This document shows positions 10,177 to 21,083 of a stretch of DNA of 64,000 bases, one piece after another. A program made the position numbers and the translations under genes. Under the pieces are notes generated by a model that saw only the letters and a list, made by a program, of their open reading frames with translations, was not told where the DNA came from and did no database searches. The stretch comes from Trogon surrucura (lineage: Eukaryota; Chordata; Aves; Trogoniformes; Trogonidae). The stretch covers positions 26,496,084-26,560,083 of the forward strand of contig CM036624.1 in the NCBI GenBank assembly GCA_020746105.1, written 5' to 3'. The stretch's first letter is position 1. Each line of letters begins with the position of its first letter.

Positions 10177-13100
10177 GTAAGACCCTAATGTGTTTGCCAA
10201 TTTTTAATGCACATCACTGTATAAAAATTAAACTCTTTTATCTCCAGGTTTTAAGGTGCTTCAGCTATGATAACAGTTCCATTCGCTATTGAATGCATTA
10301 ATTTTGCAGCGTATTACCCGTAATGTATGTACTTAGCATCTATAACAGAAATGGTAGTTATTCTCCACTTCTGATCATATGCAAAGTACACTGAGTAAGC
10401 TAAATATATAGGGACTGTGAGGACTCTGTTTCCCGTGCTGTGAAGCAGACGGTGGTAGCAGAATGGAGACTAGAATAAATCAGAGAAAATACTGAGATTG
10501 TTCAAAACTTAAGTGAAATTTGGGAGTGGCAAGTCTGTTTAGTCTCTACTGTGGTTCATGTATTTTTTTATGTGTTTATGGTAGTCTGTTCGTTGTTATT
10601 ATTATGGTTTACTGCTACTTGTGAACTGTGTTATGGAAGATAACAGTTAAGGATGTGAAAATTCTCCACTCCGTTAGCAGGGTATTAAGGGCTTTGCTTC
10701 AGAGGCATGTTAAAATGCAGTGGTTAGCAGTGTGTTAAAATAAAAATTTGGTTTAGACCTAAGCAAGCTGGGTTTGTCATCTGGACAGATGACGAGCAAA
10801 GCTGTTTTGTGCAGTTGGTGTGCTTTCTTGGCCATCCCAGCTGTACCTTAGGACTGCTTACTGGTAACTGCTGTGCTTTTCCAGTGCGGTAAGTGTTGCT
10901 TGTGTTTGTGTGTGCTCTGTCAGTGAGCAGGGTCAAAGGAAGCAGGATTATGATATGGTAAAGAATTTGATGGCTCCTGTTGTATGATGGTATTATAAAG
11001 CTATATTAACTGTGACTCTTCACTGCAGTAAACCTGACTGAAGAAAATTTATTTTTTACGGCGATGAGACAGGCTAGGTCATAAGTAATATGAAATCTTA
11101 TTGCCTAAAAACAAGGTACCATAGCTTACCACGGATACGAGTGAAGAGCAATTTTAGTTTGAGCTTACAATACAGAAAGTTAAATCTGATGTCTGAATCA
11201 GATCCTGCTATGTCTCATCTACTCACTGCCTATGGTGTAGGTTATAGCATGGAGTTATGTGAACTAGTTCTAAATTAGATGCTGATGTTAGCCTAGCTGC
11301 AGCAGTTGCGTGTATCCGGCAGGTATCATTTAATTAATCCAGTATTGTAGACTTCAAGAAGAGAGTCTGGATATAAATTTCGGCATCACTGAAATGCACA
11401 AAAATTCTTTCACTTTTGTTCAACACACACATAATTTTTCTAGGCTTACTCTGCAACATAGTTTAAAATCATGTTGGCTTTTGTCAGTGTCCTGGCTGTA
11501 GTGTATAGAACATCAACAATATTGTCAGAATAATATAGGAAGCTTTTACAGTGAACTTCCTTCCAGTTACTTCTAGACATCTGAAATTTGTCTGGGGCAA
11601 GTCACGGAATGGTTTTCAAGAAAAGCATCTCAAATCATAGCCTTACTTTTCATGAAAAAAATAGTGTATTATTCTCTGAGGAGTTTTATTTTCAGATAAA
11701 ATAAGTGTCCTTAAAGTTTGTTATTAATTTGACTTTTAAAAGGCCTTGGGTGTTGAAAGATCTATAGACTTTTTTAATTCAAAAGAGATATTTCATTTAT
11801 TCAATATGTGAAGCAACACTAAGTAGCAGCTACTGTGTTTGTTTTTTCATTGTTGGTAATTTGGTTATGCCTTTCAATTTTTACTAATTACAAAAGCATA
11901 ACTTTAAAAATCTGGACAAACTTTAATGAAATCACAGCACTACTTTTGTTGAAGTATTTAACTTTAAGTTGACAATGAATTATTATTCCAGGGGTGAATT
12001 TTTTTTCTGAGCCTTTTCAGTGTTTGCACTTTCATGAGCTGTTGATACATACCAGTAAGTGACTTCTTGCTTAATTTTGTACTTGGTAGTTTTTGGAACT
12101 ATCTTGCAGAGGGAGGTGATACACAGCAGTTCTGGCTCATTGGGTGGCAAATTTACGGGTGCTCTCACTGCATCCCAGGCTTGCAGCACTTTGCTTTTGG
12201 ATCTGTTGGAATGAGATGAGCCAAAATATTGCCCAAATTAGCCTGGCAGTATGGAAAATCCTTCTGCATTATGGAAACATCTATGTCAGAAATGAGAAGT
12301 TGAAAAACAAGTTAGTGTAAGGTAGGACTTGAAACAAAATTTCAAGCCAGTATTTTAGCCAGAGTTTGATAGTTTGGGAAATGCAATAGGAAGGGGTCTT
12401 TGGTAGGTATTACCTTTTTTAGCTATAACGACTGCAAAGTTTACATCAGAGATAATTCCCTGAATTACCCAGTCTGTTTTGATAGCATTCTGCTCACAGA
12501 ATACAAACAGAATTATAAGTGCACTCTTAATTTAGCAAACTCTACTGGACTGAAGGAACATAAAGATGCAGTGGAATAAAGCTTTGCAGGAATGTACCGC
12601 TGAAGCGCTACAATAAAGAGATCCAGAGTTTATCAAGGCATGTGATTTATGAAGAATCGCTGATCCAAATCTACTTGTCCAATTTATCTGAAACCTTTAA
12701 GGGCTTTTCATTTGTGAAATGAATAGTTTCAATTCTGTAATATCATTAGCATATACCAAAATGGGTATTTCTTGAAATAAATATGAGGTGAAATTTCATA
12801 GGTGAAATTATTTGGCAAAGTAGCTAAATACATGCTTGTTTTGCAATCATTTGCTTGCTTAATTTCTTCTTTTTTAAAGCTGAATCTAGAAGTAAGCATC
12901 AATCTCTGAATTGTGGATTTTGCCCACGTTCTCTATCCCAAAGAGTATACAGAACAAAATGTTATGTGAGAGTGAATTGCCTTGATATAAACAAAAGTGA
13001 TTAGAAACCAAACAAATCTTTGGAAAAGAAAGTGGAGGAAGGCAAGGCAGTTTGTGCTACATGTGGTTTGCAGATACAAGGGTTTGGATTTGTTCGATGT

Positions 13101-13349
13101 GATTGTCCATCTGATGAGAGTATTGCTTTGTTTATCTTTCTTCTGTTTTTAATCTAGTCTGGTGTTATGACAATTGTCATATGTGCGTAGCTACCAAAAT
13201 CAAGTCTATCCGATACTGTAATCCAACTGCAGATTTGCTTCACTATTAGTTTTTTTGTTTTGTTTTGTTTTTATTTTCGCAAGTACAGTAATATATTCAG
13301 TGACTGTCCTGTGCTAAGATCACCTTTAGAGGATGCTAGAGGTAGAAGA
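10177..13349 (+). other. PTGFR: PTGFR intron 2, proximal part
   Basis: Intronic AT-rich sequence from the donor GTAAGA to the first CR1 insertion. No exon, RNA gene or recent repeat is recognised apart from a T-rich (TTTTG)n run at 13250-13277. Reading through the donor gives three more codons (V-R-P) and a stop at 10186-10188. Confidence 0.7.
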
Positions 13350-14509
13350 CCACTTCACCAAGGGGAAGTCATGCTTGACTAACCTCATAGCCTTTTACGA
13401 GGATATAACAAGGTGGATAGATGATGGCAGAGCAGTGGATGTGGTCTACCTTGACTTCAGTAAAGCATTTGACACAGTCTCCCACAGCATCCTTGCTGCT
13501 AAACTGAGGAAGTGTGGTCTAGACTCTCGGATAGTGAGGTGGACTGCGAACTGGCTAAGGGGAAGAAGACAAAGAGTTGTGGTCAATGGGGCGGAGTCTG
13601 GTTGGAGGCCTGTATCCAGTGGAGTCCCTCAAGGGTCGGTACTGGGACCAGTATTATTCAATGTATTCATCGATGACTTGGATGAGGGACTAGAGAGTAC
13701 TATCAGCAAGTTTGCTGATGACACCAAGCTGGGAGGAGTGGCTGACACACCAGAAGGCTGTGCTGCCATCCAGCGAGACCTGGACAGGCTGGAGGGTTGG
13801 GCGGGGAAAAATTTAATGAAATATAACAAGGGTAAATGTAGGGTCTTGCATCTGGGTAGGAACAACCCCAGGTTCCAGTATAAGTTGGGGAGTGACTTAT
13901 TAGAGAGTAGTGTAGGGGAAAGGGACCTGGGAGTCTTGGTGGACAGCAGAATGACCATGAGCCAGCACTGTGCCCTTGTGGCCAGGAAGGCCAATGGCAT
14001 CCTGGGATGTATTAGAAGGGGGGTGGTTAGTAGGTCAAGAGAGGTTCTCCTTCCCCTCTACTCTGCCCTGGTGAGACCCCATCTGGAATATTGTGTCCAG
14101 TTCTGGGCCCCTTGGTTCAAGAAAGACAGGGAAGTGCTGGAGAGAGTCCAGCACAGGGCAACTAGGATGATTAAGGGAGTGGAGCATCTCCCTTATGAGA
14201 AAAGACTGAGGGAGCTGGGGCTCTTTAGTTTGGAGGAGACTGAGGAGTGACCTCATTAATGTTTACAAATATCTAAAGGGTGAGTGTCACGAGGATGGAG
14301 CCAGGCTCTTCTCGGTGACAACCAATGATAGGACAAGGGGTAATGGGCTGAAACTGGAACATAAGAGGTTCCGCTTAAACTCGAGAAGAAACTTCTTCTC
14401 AGTGAGGGTGACGGAACACTGGAACAGGCTGCCCAGAGAGGTTGTGGAGTCTCCTTCTCTGGAGACATTCAAGACCTGCCTGGACACGTTCCTGTGTGGC
14501 ATAGTCTAG
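13333..14509 (+). pseudogene. CR1 ORF2 (reverse transcriptase) remnant with one frame break
   Basis: The open frame from 13333 gives 305 codons to a stop at 14248-14250. RT motif A is visible as YLDFSKAFD (catalytic D at residue 41 of this frame), motif B as [11 protein letters not shown] (residues 96-106) and motif C as FADD (127-130). The reading continues without a stop in the next frame from 14249 ([11 protein letters not shown]) through [17 protein letters not shown] to a stop at 14507-14509. One indel near 14248 therefore explains the break. Residues before motif A are mostly lost to 5' truncation, so no complete enzyme can be made. In an intact element this protein copies CR1 RNA at the target site. 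The few leading codons may be flank rather than element. Confidence 0.92.
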
Positions 14510-14597
14510 GCATTTCTGCTCTGGCAGGGGGATTGGACTTGATGATCTTTCGAGGTCCCTTCCAATCCCTAACATTCTATGATTCTATGATTCTATG
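13350..14597 (+). mobile_element. CR1 LINE, 5'-truncated, with reverse transcriptase and 3' tail
   Basis: A non-LTR retrotransposon of the CR1 clade, inserted in the sense orientation in PTGFR intron 2. It starts inside the reverse-transcriptase domain near the segment [11 protein letters not shown]. It runs to the end of ORF2, a short 3'UTR (GCTCTGGCAGGGGGATTGGA, then GGTCCCTTCCAATCCC) and about three ATTCTATG tail units ending near 14597. All upstream parts (ORF1, endonuclease and the N-terminal part of RT) are missing. The left edge is approximate because the truncation point blends into unique sequence at about 13333-13353. Confidence 0.93.
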
Positions 14598-14613
14598 ATA
14601 AGAGGTTCCGCTT
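14598..14613 (+). mobile_element. Second CR1 copy, 5' piece (split by LTR)
   Basis: ATAAGAGGTTCCGCTT follows directly after the ATTCTATG tail of the first CR1 and matches CR1 sequence at 14351-14366. The match resumes at 15022 after the LTR, so this is the left stump of a second, interrupted copy. Its last six bases (CCGCTT) are the target-site duplication of the LTR. Confidence 0.8.
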
Positions 14614-15015
14614 TCTAGAAAGGTCCCTTCGGAGAGCTGGCCAAGTTAACGACCATCACACCAATATGGCTACAAGTCGTCCTCTCTTTATTGCTCCAGA
14701 CAGCTCAATATATACAGTTCAGCAGTGTCCACACACCTGCCCCTTAACAGAGTTGGTCAGTTACAGGTTTACACGCGCCAGCGTTTTATTGGGTAGTGCC
14801 ATTCCACTATGCAAGCGGCTCTCGCCCCCGCTTCTACCCCCGGGGCCAGCACCTCCAGCCAAGCATCTCGCAAAGCTCTCACAAAACAGATAAAACCTCC
14901 TCCTCCCCGTGCCCCAAGGCAGCTTCAAGGATAGAGCCTTTGTTTAGGCCTAAGCTGGGTTGTCCACACCTTTAAAGTGATACCGCACCTCTGCTCCACA
15001 AGAAATTCCTCTACA
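14614..15015 (-). mobile_element. Solo LTR of an endogenous retrovirus (402 bp)
   Basis: It is flanked by perfect 6-bp direct repeats CCGCTT (14608-14613 and 15016-15021) and interrupts a CR1 copy whose sequence continues on both sides. Read on the minus strand it begins TGTAGA and ends TCTAGA, an inverted repeat with one mismatch in six. Its 3' third holds a TATATA box (+ strand 14709-14714) followed closely by AATAAA (rc at 14687-14692), the U3/R layout of an avian retroviral LTR. No internal retroviral genes and no second LTR are present, so it is a solo LTR left by LTR-LTR recombination. The 6-bp duplication fits alpha/beta-like (ERVK-type) avian elements; the family is not identified. 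Confidence 0.85.
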
Positions 15016-15237
15016 CCGCTTAAACTCAAGAATAAACTTCTTCTCAGTGAGGGTGACAGAGCACTGGCACAGGCTGCCCAGGGAGGTTGTAGAGTCTCCC
15101 TCTCTGGAGACATTCAGGACCCTCCTGGACATGTTCCTATGTAGCATAATCTAGGTGTTCCTGCTCTGGCAGGGGGATTGGACTTGCTGATCTTTCGAGG
15201 TCCCTTCCAGTCCCTAACATTCTGTGATTCTGTAATT
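15016..15237 (+). mobile_element. Second CR1 copy, 3' piece with degenerate tail
   Basis: It resumes the CR1 match with CCGCTTAAACTCAAG and continues through the ORF2 C-terminus, 3'UTR (GCTCTGGCAGGGGGATTGGA, GGTCCCTTCCAGTCCC) and two degenerate tail units (ATTCTGTG, then ATTCTGTAAT). It differs from the neighbouring copy by roughly 9% by eye, and shares TATGTAGCATAATCTAGG with the copy at 4.5 kb. It is thus an independent older insertion rather than a recent duplicate of its neighbour. Confidence 0.9.
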
Positions 15238-15319
15238 TTCCTTTATGGTGTCTGGTGTGGAACCAAACTTGACTTCTGCACCTGCTAATTGGTAGTGAAC
15301 CTGTTTTGGTGTCTTTACA

Positions 15320-15357
15320 TATGTGTGTAAATGTGTGTATATACATATATATATATA
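15320..15357. repeat. TG/TA-rich simple repeat
   Basis: A run of TGTG followed by (TA)n lies just after the CR1 tail, then further AT-rich sequence to about 15400. Confidence 0.8.
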
Positions 15358-18300
15358 AAATAACATTTATTATTATATATAAAAATACTTAATATTATAA
15401 TCAATCACCACCTCTATCATAAGACTCCTAGAAATCTGGAGCATTTTTCAGAAGCAGAGCCCATGGCATCACTCATGTAGAGCCTTGGACTGTTAGACAG
15501 GGACTTCTTTCTGATTTCTTCCTTCTGATTTCTTTTTTGAAGCTTCATCTCTTCTCTTCCTCAGAAATGAATAGCTTTTTCAAGTGTTTATGCCACTTTC
15601 CTTAGTGAAGTACCAGAATAAGGGGTATTCCCTGCTTCTTCCCATATGGGGGAATATTTATCTCCATTTGGGGGGCTGAGATCAGGAGGAGATCCACAAA
15701 AACATGCAACAAGTGAAATTCATGCATTTCCCGATAATCTATGTAGTCAATGACTTGCAGAGTCACATATTTTCTGACAGTTGAAATAATTTTGCTTTGT
15801 AATTCCAGGAAAAGATGTTCCAAAGATAGTAACATCAACTTCTCTGTGTAGTAAGTCATCTTTTTTCATGCTTGCTAGAGTCTTAGCCCTTTGCTAGGGA
15901 TATATGAGTTTTGTTGGATAAATTTGATCCTTAGGGGTTGGATTCCCAAAGGGAATAGTTGGGCTGGACCATTTTGTGATGAACATCTCTGATGAAATAG
16001 ATTGTTATGCAAAGCTGTTTGTTGCCCGTGACTTGATGTTTGGCCTGTCATGAAATAGTGTGTTTTTGGAACTGTGTTCATATGAGCAAATTTTGACTTC
16101 AGTACGTCAAATTCTGTGGGGCTCAAGGGATAAATGTATTTTAAGTTTTGGTTTTGGAGTAGCAAAGTGAACTCCCTCTAATTATGGGCAGGAGGGATTT
16201 ATTTCAGAGAATTTATCTATTGGAACAAATTATGGTAGGGAGACATGTCTAATCTTTTTCCTGTGTGGAACACAGTCTTAGCCTGAGAAAAATACTTTTA
16301 CATTCAAATTATTCTTGTTAAGATCTTTTTCCATGCAGTTATCTGATTACTTTCATTCCAATTTTACCTCCTCTCTACTGCAGAAAATATCCACTCCTCT
16401 TTATTTTTTTTTAAAGATCTAATCTGCTTTTTTATATGATTAAATCAGCTGTTACTCAGTTGGTTTTTTTACTGCCTAGATTAATTTCTAGCAGTCTCTT
16501 CCCATGTAATCTCTTCCCCTTCCAATTTGTTATGCTAATTGCATCTCCCTGAACTTGCTCTGGCTTCTTCTTGTCCTCACATTGTCTCATGCAATGGAGC
16601 TTGATGGTTGGTTTTCATGCAGTCCAACCTGGAAGCTGCTGGAGCTGGTCTGGGTGGTCTTCTCAGTGGCCATGCTGCTGGAGAAGGAGAGAAATGCAGT
16701 GGTCAGCTAACAGGGAGGCTCTGGCTGGAATATCCATTTCCCAGCCCACCCCACCCTGGTTGCTCCACCATGTATTTCGGTTGCTGAGACAGGCGCAGGG
16801 TTGGTATGTGCTGAAGGTGATCAGCGGGTTGCAGGTTTTGCACTAACTAAATTCTAGGCCACGTAGTTGCATACAGTATGGGGTACTTCATTGCACAAAG
16901 CAAGCCTCTGTGCATCTCATTTTAGTGTTTCTGTATGTGTAGTCATGTATATAGACGCACGGCGACACTTTGCCAGGAGTTCATACCCATGCCACCCTTG
17001 AAGTGTCTCCTTCCATTCCTGTTTTCTGTTTTCCTTATGCTTATATGTGCAATGGGAATCATGTATACGAGCTCATTGCTCATTGCTTTTTTAATGTTTG
17101 TATGCCTTCAGATGTTTGTATGCTGGTTGTATTGTCCGTACAACAAAACAGGTACTTAAAAACTTGTCCTTTCTCTTGCGCTCTTGTGACTTGTGATTTT
17201 CATAATCAGCAAATGCAGCTGAGCAGAAGCAGACAAGATGTCCCAAGATGCAGATCTGTGATTTGCCAGTGATGCCCTTGTCACCAGGTACAGTACTGCT
17301 GCCCCAGATCTCGTGGGTGGCTGCTCTGCAGAAGCGTGTTCTCTTACACTAGCAAAACACGTTAGTCAAAGCTGTGAGCCTCCTGTGCCCGCGTAGGCAC
17401 TGCCAACAGGGAGAATGATCTTTTCTTTTGAAAAAGAATAAATTGGGCTTTCAATTTCCAGTGATCTCTTTCCGAAGACTGAAGGAGATAGTCTGAAACA
17501 TCTTTAGCTAACCTCGCAGCTTTGAATGCAGTCATAAATCTTACTTTCACAGGGAAAAAACACAATTTGCTTTTTGCAAGATTCAGATTCTAAAGAAAGT
17601 GATCAATGATAATGGATATGTTTATGCTGCATTTTGTTATTGAATTCTTGTCATGTTTTGCTAGACCAGTTGTCTGTTGACACCATACAAGGACGCGATG
17701 TGTTGTCAGAGTAAAGAAGATGGGGTTTGAGTTGAGTCTGGGCTACGCTTCACACCCTGCCTGTGGCAGGCTGGTGGGCACGGGAGAGGTGACCTGCTGC
17801 GGGACCCCCGCAGGAATACCTCTTGGATGTTTTTGTTGCATCTCTTGGGCCACGTGCAAGCCCATCTCAGAAGCCCGCCTCTGCCACAGAAAATAGGGGA
17901 AGGAAAAAAGCTCTTTCTAGCAGGAGGCCCACTAGATATGCCTCTTTATCACTAGCCAGAAGCATCAATACACTAATGGTTATTGTTGGCTATAGGTTAT
18001 TATTTCTCTTCCAGGCCTTGCTGTGTCAGAAGAGGTCACGTTAGGAGTGGCTGTTTGACTGAATGAAATGCTCTCTGAGTTCCTCTGGAAGGTTAAAAAA
18101 AAAAAAATCTCATGTGGGTTTGCTGGTCTTTCAAGCTACACTAGAAAGAGGTCTTTCACTCCCCCTCATATCATGGCCTTTTAATTGCTTGCCAATTTTC
18201 TTAATACATCCATTAACACTGTGCAAATTCAATTATTATTCTTGCTTGAGTTCCTCCAAATGAGTTTCTGATACTCAAAGTTAAATTGCTGAAATTTTAG

Positions 18301-19716
18301 TGTCATTCCTAATATTATGGTTCAAAAGATGTTTTGGAGTAAGTAGGTGATTTTAGGGGTGAAGAAGAAAGAGAACATTCATTTTGATTGACAATTTTGT
18401 TAGTCTCAAGACAGATGTGTCTTTCTAGCTTAGTTTCCTGTGGAGTAAGGTTTAAGCAGCAACTCAGACAATTTGAGTGTACTTCAGTATATCACCATGA
18501 AAATACTCCATGAAGAGAAATTCCAAGTGTTTGCAGAGAGAGTAACAAAGTTCTATATGATGCATTTAAAAATTCAGTTCACCTATTCAGATGTGTTTCT
18601 ATGATATTAGAAACCCTTGAATAAGGTGTTCATGCCTTATTTTGTAATTGATTGTAGAGATCTTTCTTTTATTTTGGAATTTTAAGAGACATGGCTGGCA
18701 AATTTCCAACAGGTTTAATGAGAAATGGAATGAACATCATTTTATAGTATACCCACCTAAAATGATACTGAATTTCCAGTGTACTGTCTCATTGTTTAGA
18801 ATTGTTCGGTTCCTATTTTCATCTTTTACAGTTTGTAGACATCTTATGGGCCTTAGCCATTCTGAGAAATATGAATCATTTAAACAAAATGTTTTTAAGT
18901 GTGTGTCAGGGCGTAGTTTATCATAGAGTGCTTAGAAACTCTGTATTAATTGTGGCTATATTTGTAATTCAAATGTTTACCTCCCTCTCACAGAAGTCAG
19001 GGAGTGGAATAGCTGAGATAGATACTCTCTCAACAGGAAAGAAGTTCTGGAAAAGAAATGGGACGGAGGTCGGAATATAGTCCTGCATTAATGATAAGAA
19101 TGAGGGAAGGAAGAAGAGCTGAGAGTGACAGTTTGTGCTTTACTAGAGGCTTTTGGGGAAGCATAATTATAGTTTTTGTTATCTATGTTTACTTGTGCTG
19201 TTTGGGAAAACTTACGTAAAGCCTTTTTCTGAGAACACAGTGCCATCAGAATGCAATGAGATTGGTTTGTTTAGGAGAGAAAAAGTAGGAAAGGCAGGTT
19301 TCCAGTCATGTGAGAACATCACATTTTCAAAACAACGTGGTCCTGTTTATCTTTTGAAAGTACTTGCTGCTTGATTTTTAGATTTATTATATATATATAT
19401 ATGGAATTAAACCCTAAAGATCTATAAATTGAAACACAATATTTCATTTCAAACAGATGTTAGTGACTTTCACAGGAAATTTTGAATTTTTTTTTTTCCA
19501 GTTTTAAAGTTGCCATGTCAAAAAATGAAATTCTGAAAACTTCAGCCAAATAATTTTGCCATTCATGGCCTCCCCTTATTTATTCAGTTGGTAAAGTTTT
19601 TTGATTCTATTCTCGATATTAAAAGTAAGTCACTTTGACATACATTCCAATTTTGTTTGATGTAAGAGAATTTTCTTATTTCCTAGATATTACACTTATT
19701 TAGTCCCTTCTTGCTT
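15358..19716 (+). other. PTGFR: PTGFR intron 2, middle part
   Basis: Intronic sequence with no supported exon. A short (TA)n run lies at 19387-19402. Open frames reach about 100 codons but none shows a domain or conserved motif. Confidence 0.6.
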
Positions 19717-19778
19717 GAAAATATCCTACACGGCATAACCATTTTTGGAAAATGTTGTACACAGCATAACCATTTTTG
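19717..19778. repeat. Imperfect 31-bp tandem duplication
   Basis: Two adjacent 31-bp units (19717-19747 and 19748-19778) share GCATAACCATTTTTG and the start GAAAAT, with about four mismatches overall. It looks like a simple local duplication in the intron. Confidence 0.8.
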
Positions 19779-20022
19779 GCTGGTTATTTTAGGAAAGCTC
19801 CCTTTCCTGACTATTTAAAGACTTTAAGTGGTAAAGTCGTTGCTGAAAAGTCTCTGTGACAAATACACTCGCATGGAACAACTCCAGAAAGTCACCAGGT
19901 TTAATGTGACAGACGTCAGGGCCTCCTGCAGAGTCATGAGGTTCAGACTGGACCCTCTTCCTTTCTAAACTTCCTCATGGAGAGGAGTCTAGGGATGGCT
20001 GAATCCAGTCTTAGCCCCTGAC

Positions 20023-20161
20023 TGTAAAGAAGAATTCGGACCCAGGTTCTGCCACAGAGTTGGTTTATTTCAGCTTGAGCTGAGACCCCCTAAGAGGGAC
20101 CCTGAACAAAGAAATCTCCAGGCAATTATAGCCTTACAATCCAAGTTCACCTTCCCTCACA
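20023..20161 (-). mobile_element. Possible retroviral LTR fragment
   Basis: On the minus strand the segment reads from TGTGAGGG to CTTTACA with an AATAAA (rc at 20064-20069) about 40 bases before the end, resembling the R-U5 part of an LTR. No target-site duplication was found at these edges and the full extent may be larger (similar-looking sequence runs to about 19855). This rests on overall resemblance only. Confidence 0.3.
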
Positions 20162-20900
20162 TGATGGTTCGATCTGGTATTTGTAGGGTATTCGTGAGAG
20201 AAGTTCTGTTGCTCTTAAATTAATGATAAATTTATTTAACCAAGAAAAATGCATTTTTCCAAATAAAAAAGAGAATAATAGGCTGTTTCCAGGATTTGAA
20301 GCTTTACTCAACTCACCCTAATGGAAGAATAAGTGGATCCTGAATACATATACTCCTTACCTCCCTGAATACCTATTTGATTAATTTGTTTTTCTCAGGA
20401 TGATCCTTATTACGCGATATCAGAAATGCCCTGTTGTTTTCTGGTCACAAGAGGTCTAGCAGTGGTCCTGTAAAGTTTCTCAATACTAGAATCTTCTCTA
20501 TACATATCCTTTCTGCTTTTCTTTCAAATGAGTTCATAAATTAAGCTGTGAGAATAATAACATTGCCAGCTAGTTGAACCACAGTATTTCTGATTTTGAG
20601 AGGGAGGAAAGGAAAGACAGAAAAAGGACTGTCAATCCAAGATGGAAATATCTGTGTTTTTTTGGAGAAACAAAGAGATGTGACCTGAAATGCTTCATTC
20701 AAGTCCAACCTGAATTTATGTTACTGCAAAACAGATGCAAATAGGTAGGGGCTAACGGAAAAGTTGGCTGAAAATAAAAGCTTCACTTTCTGGTAATTTT
20801 TGTGAGTTTATGCACACAAAAAAAATCTGTTTATGGGACTTACTTCATAATTGTGTTCCTGCCTCATATAGAGCATGATAATGCCAAAGGCAGTTAATGA

Positions 20901-21083
20901 AATCATAGAATCATAGTATGGCCTGGGCTGGAAGGGACCTTAGAGATCATTTAACCCAACCTCCCTGTTGTGGGCAGGGACGCCACCTCTCGACTAGATC
21001 AGGCAACACGTGAGAACCGAACGGGAATCGAACCCGCGACCTTTGGTGTTTCAAGCACCACGCTCAACCCACTGAGCCAAAAA
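20901..21083 (-). mobile_element. SINE with tRNA-like head and CR1-derived tail, copy 1
   Basis: On the minus strand the head starts near TTTTGGCTCAGTGGG (pol III A-box-like) and contains GGTTCGATTCC (B box, + strand 21024-21034) in the spacing of a tRNA; the body is close to tRNA-Ile. It continues through GGCAGGGA... into a CR1-like 3' end (AAGGTCCCTTCCAGCCC) and ends with ATTCTATGATT. This is the design of a tRNA-SINE mobilised by CR1 machinery. It is about 90% identical by eye to the copy at 32.3 kb. It lies antisense in PTGFR intron 2. Confidence 0.88.

Noticed and set aside
14287..14509. Minus-strand open frames opposite the CR1 ORF2 C-terminus
   Set aside because: Antisense shadows of the CR1 coding sequence; the same pattern recurs opposite the 15.1 kb CR1 fragment.
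20984..21083. tRNA-Ile-like gene on the minus strand
   Set aside because: Only the A and B boxes and part of the arms are kept; the acceptor stem does not pair and the sequence runs directly into a CR1-type tail, so it is a SINE head.
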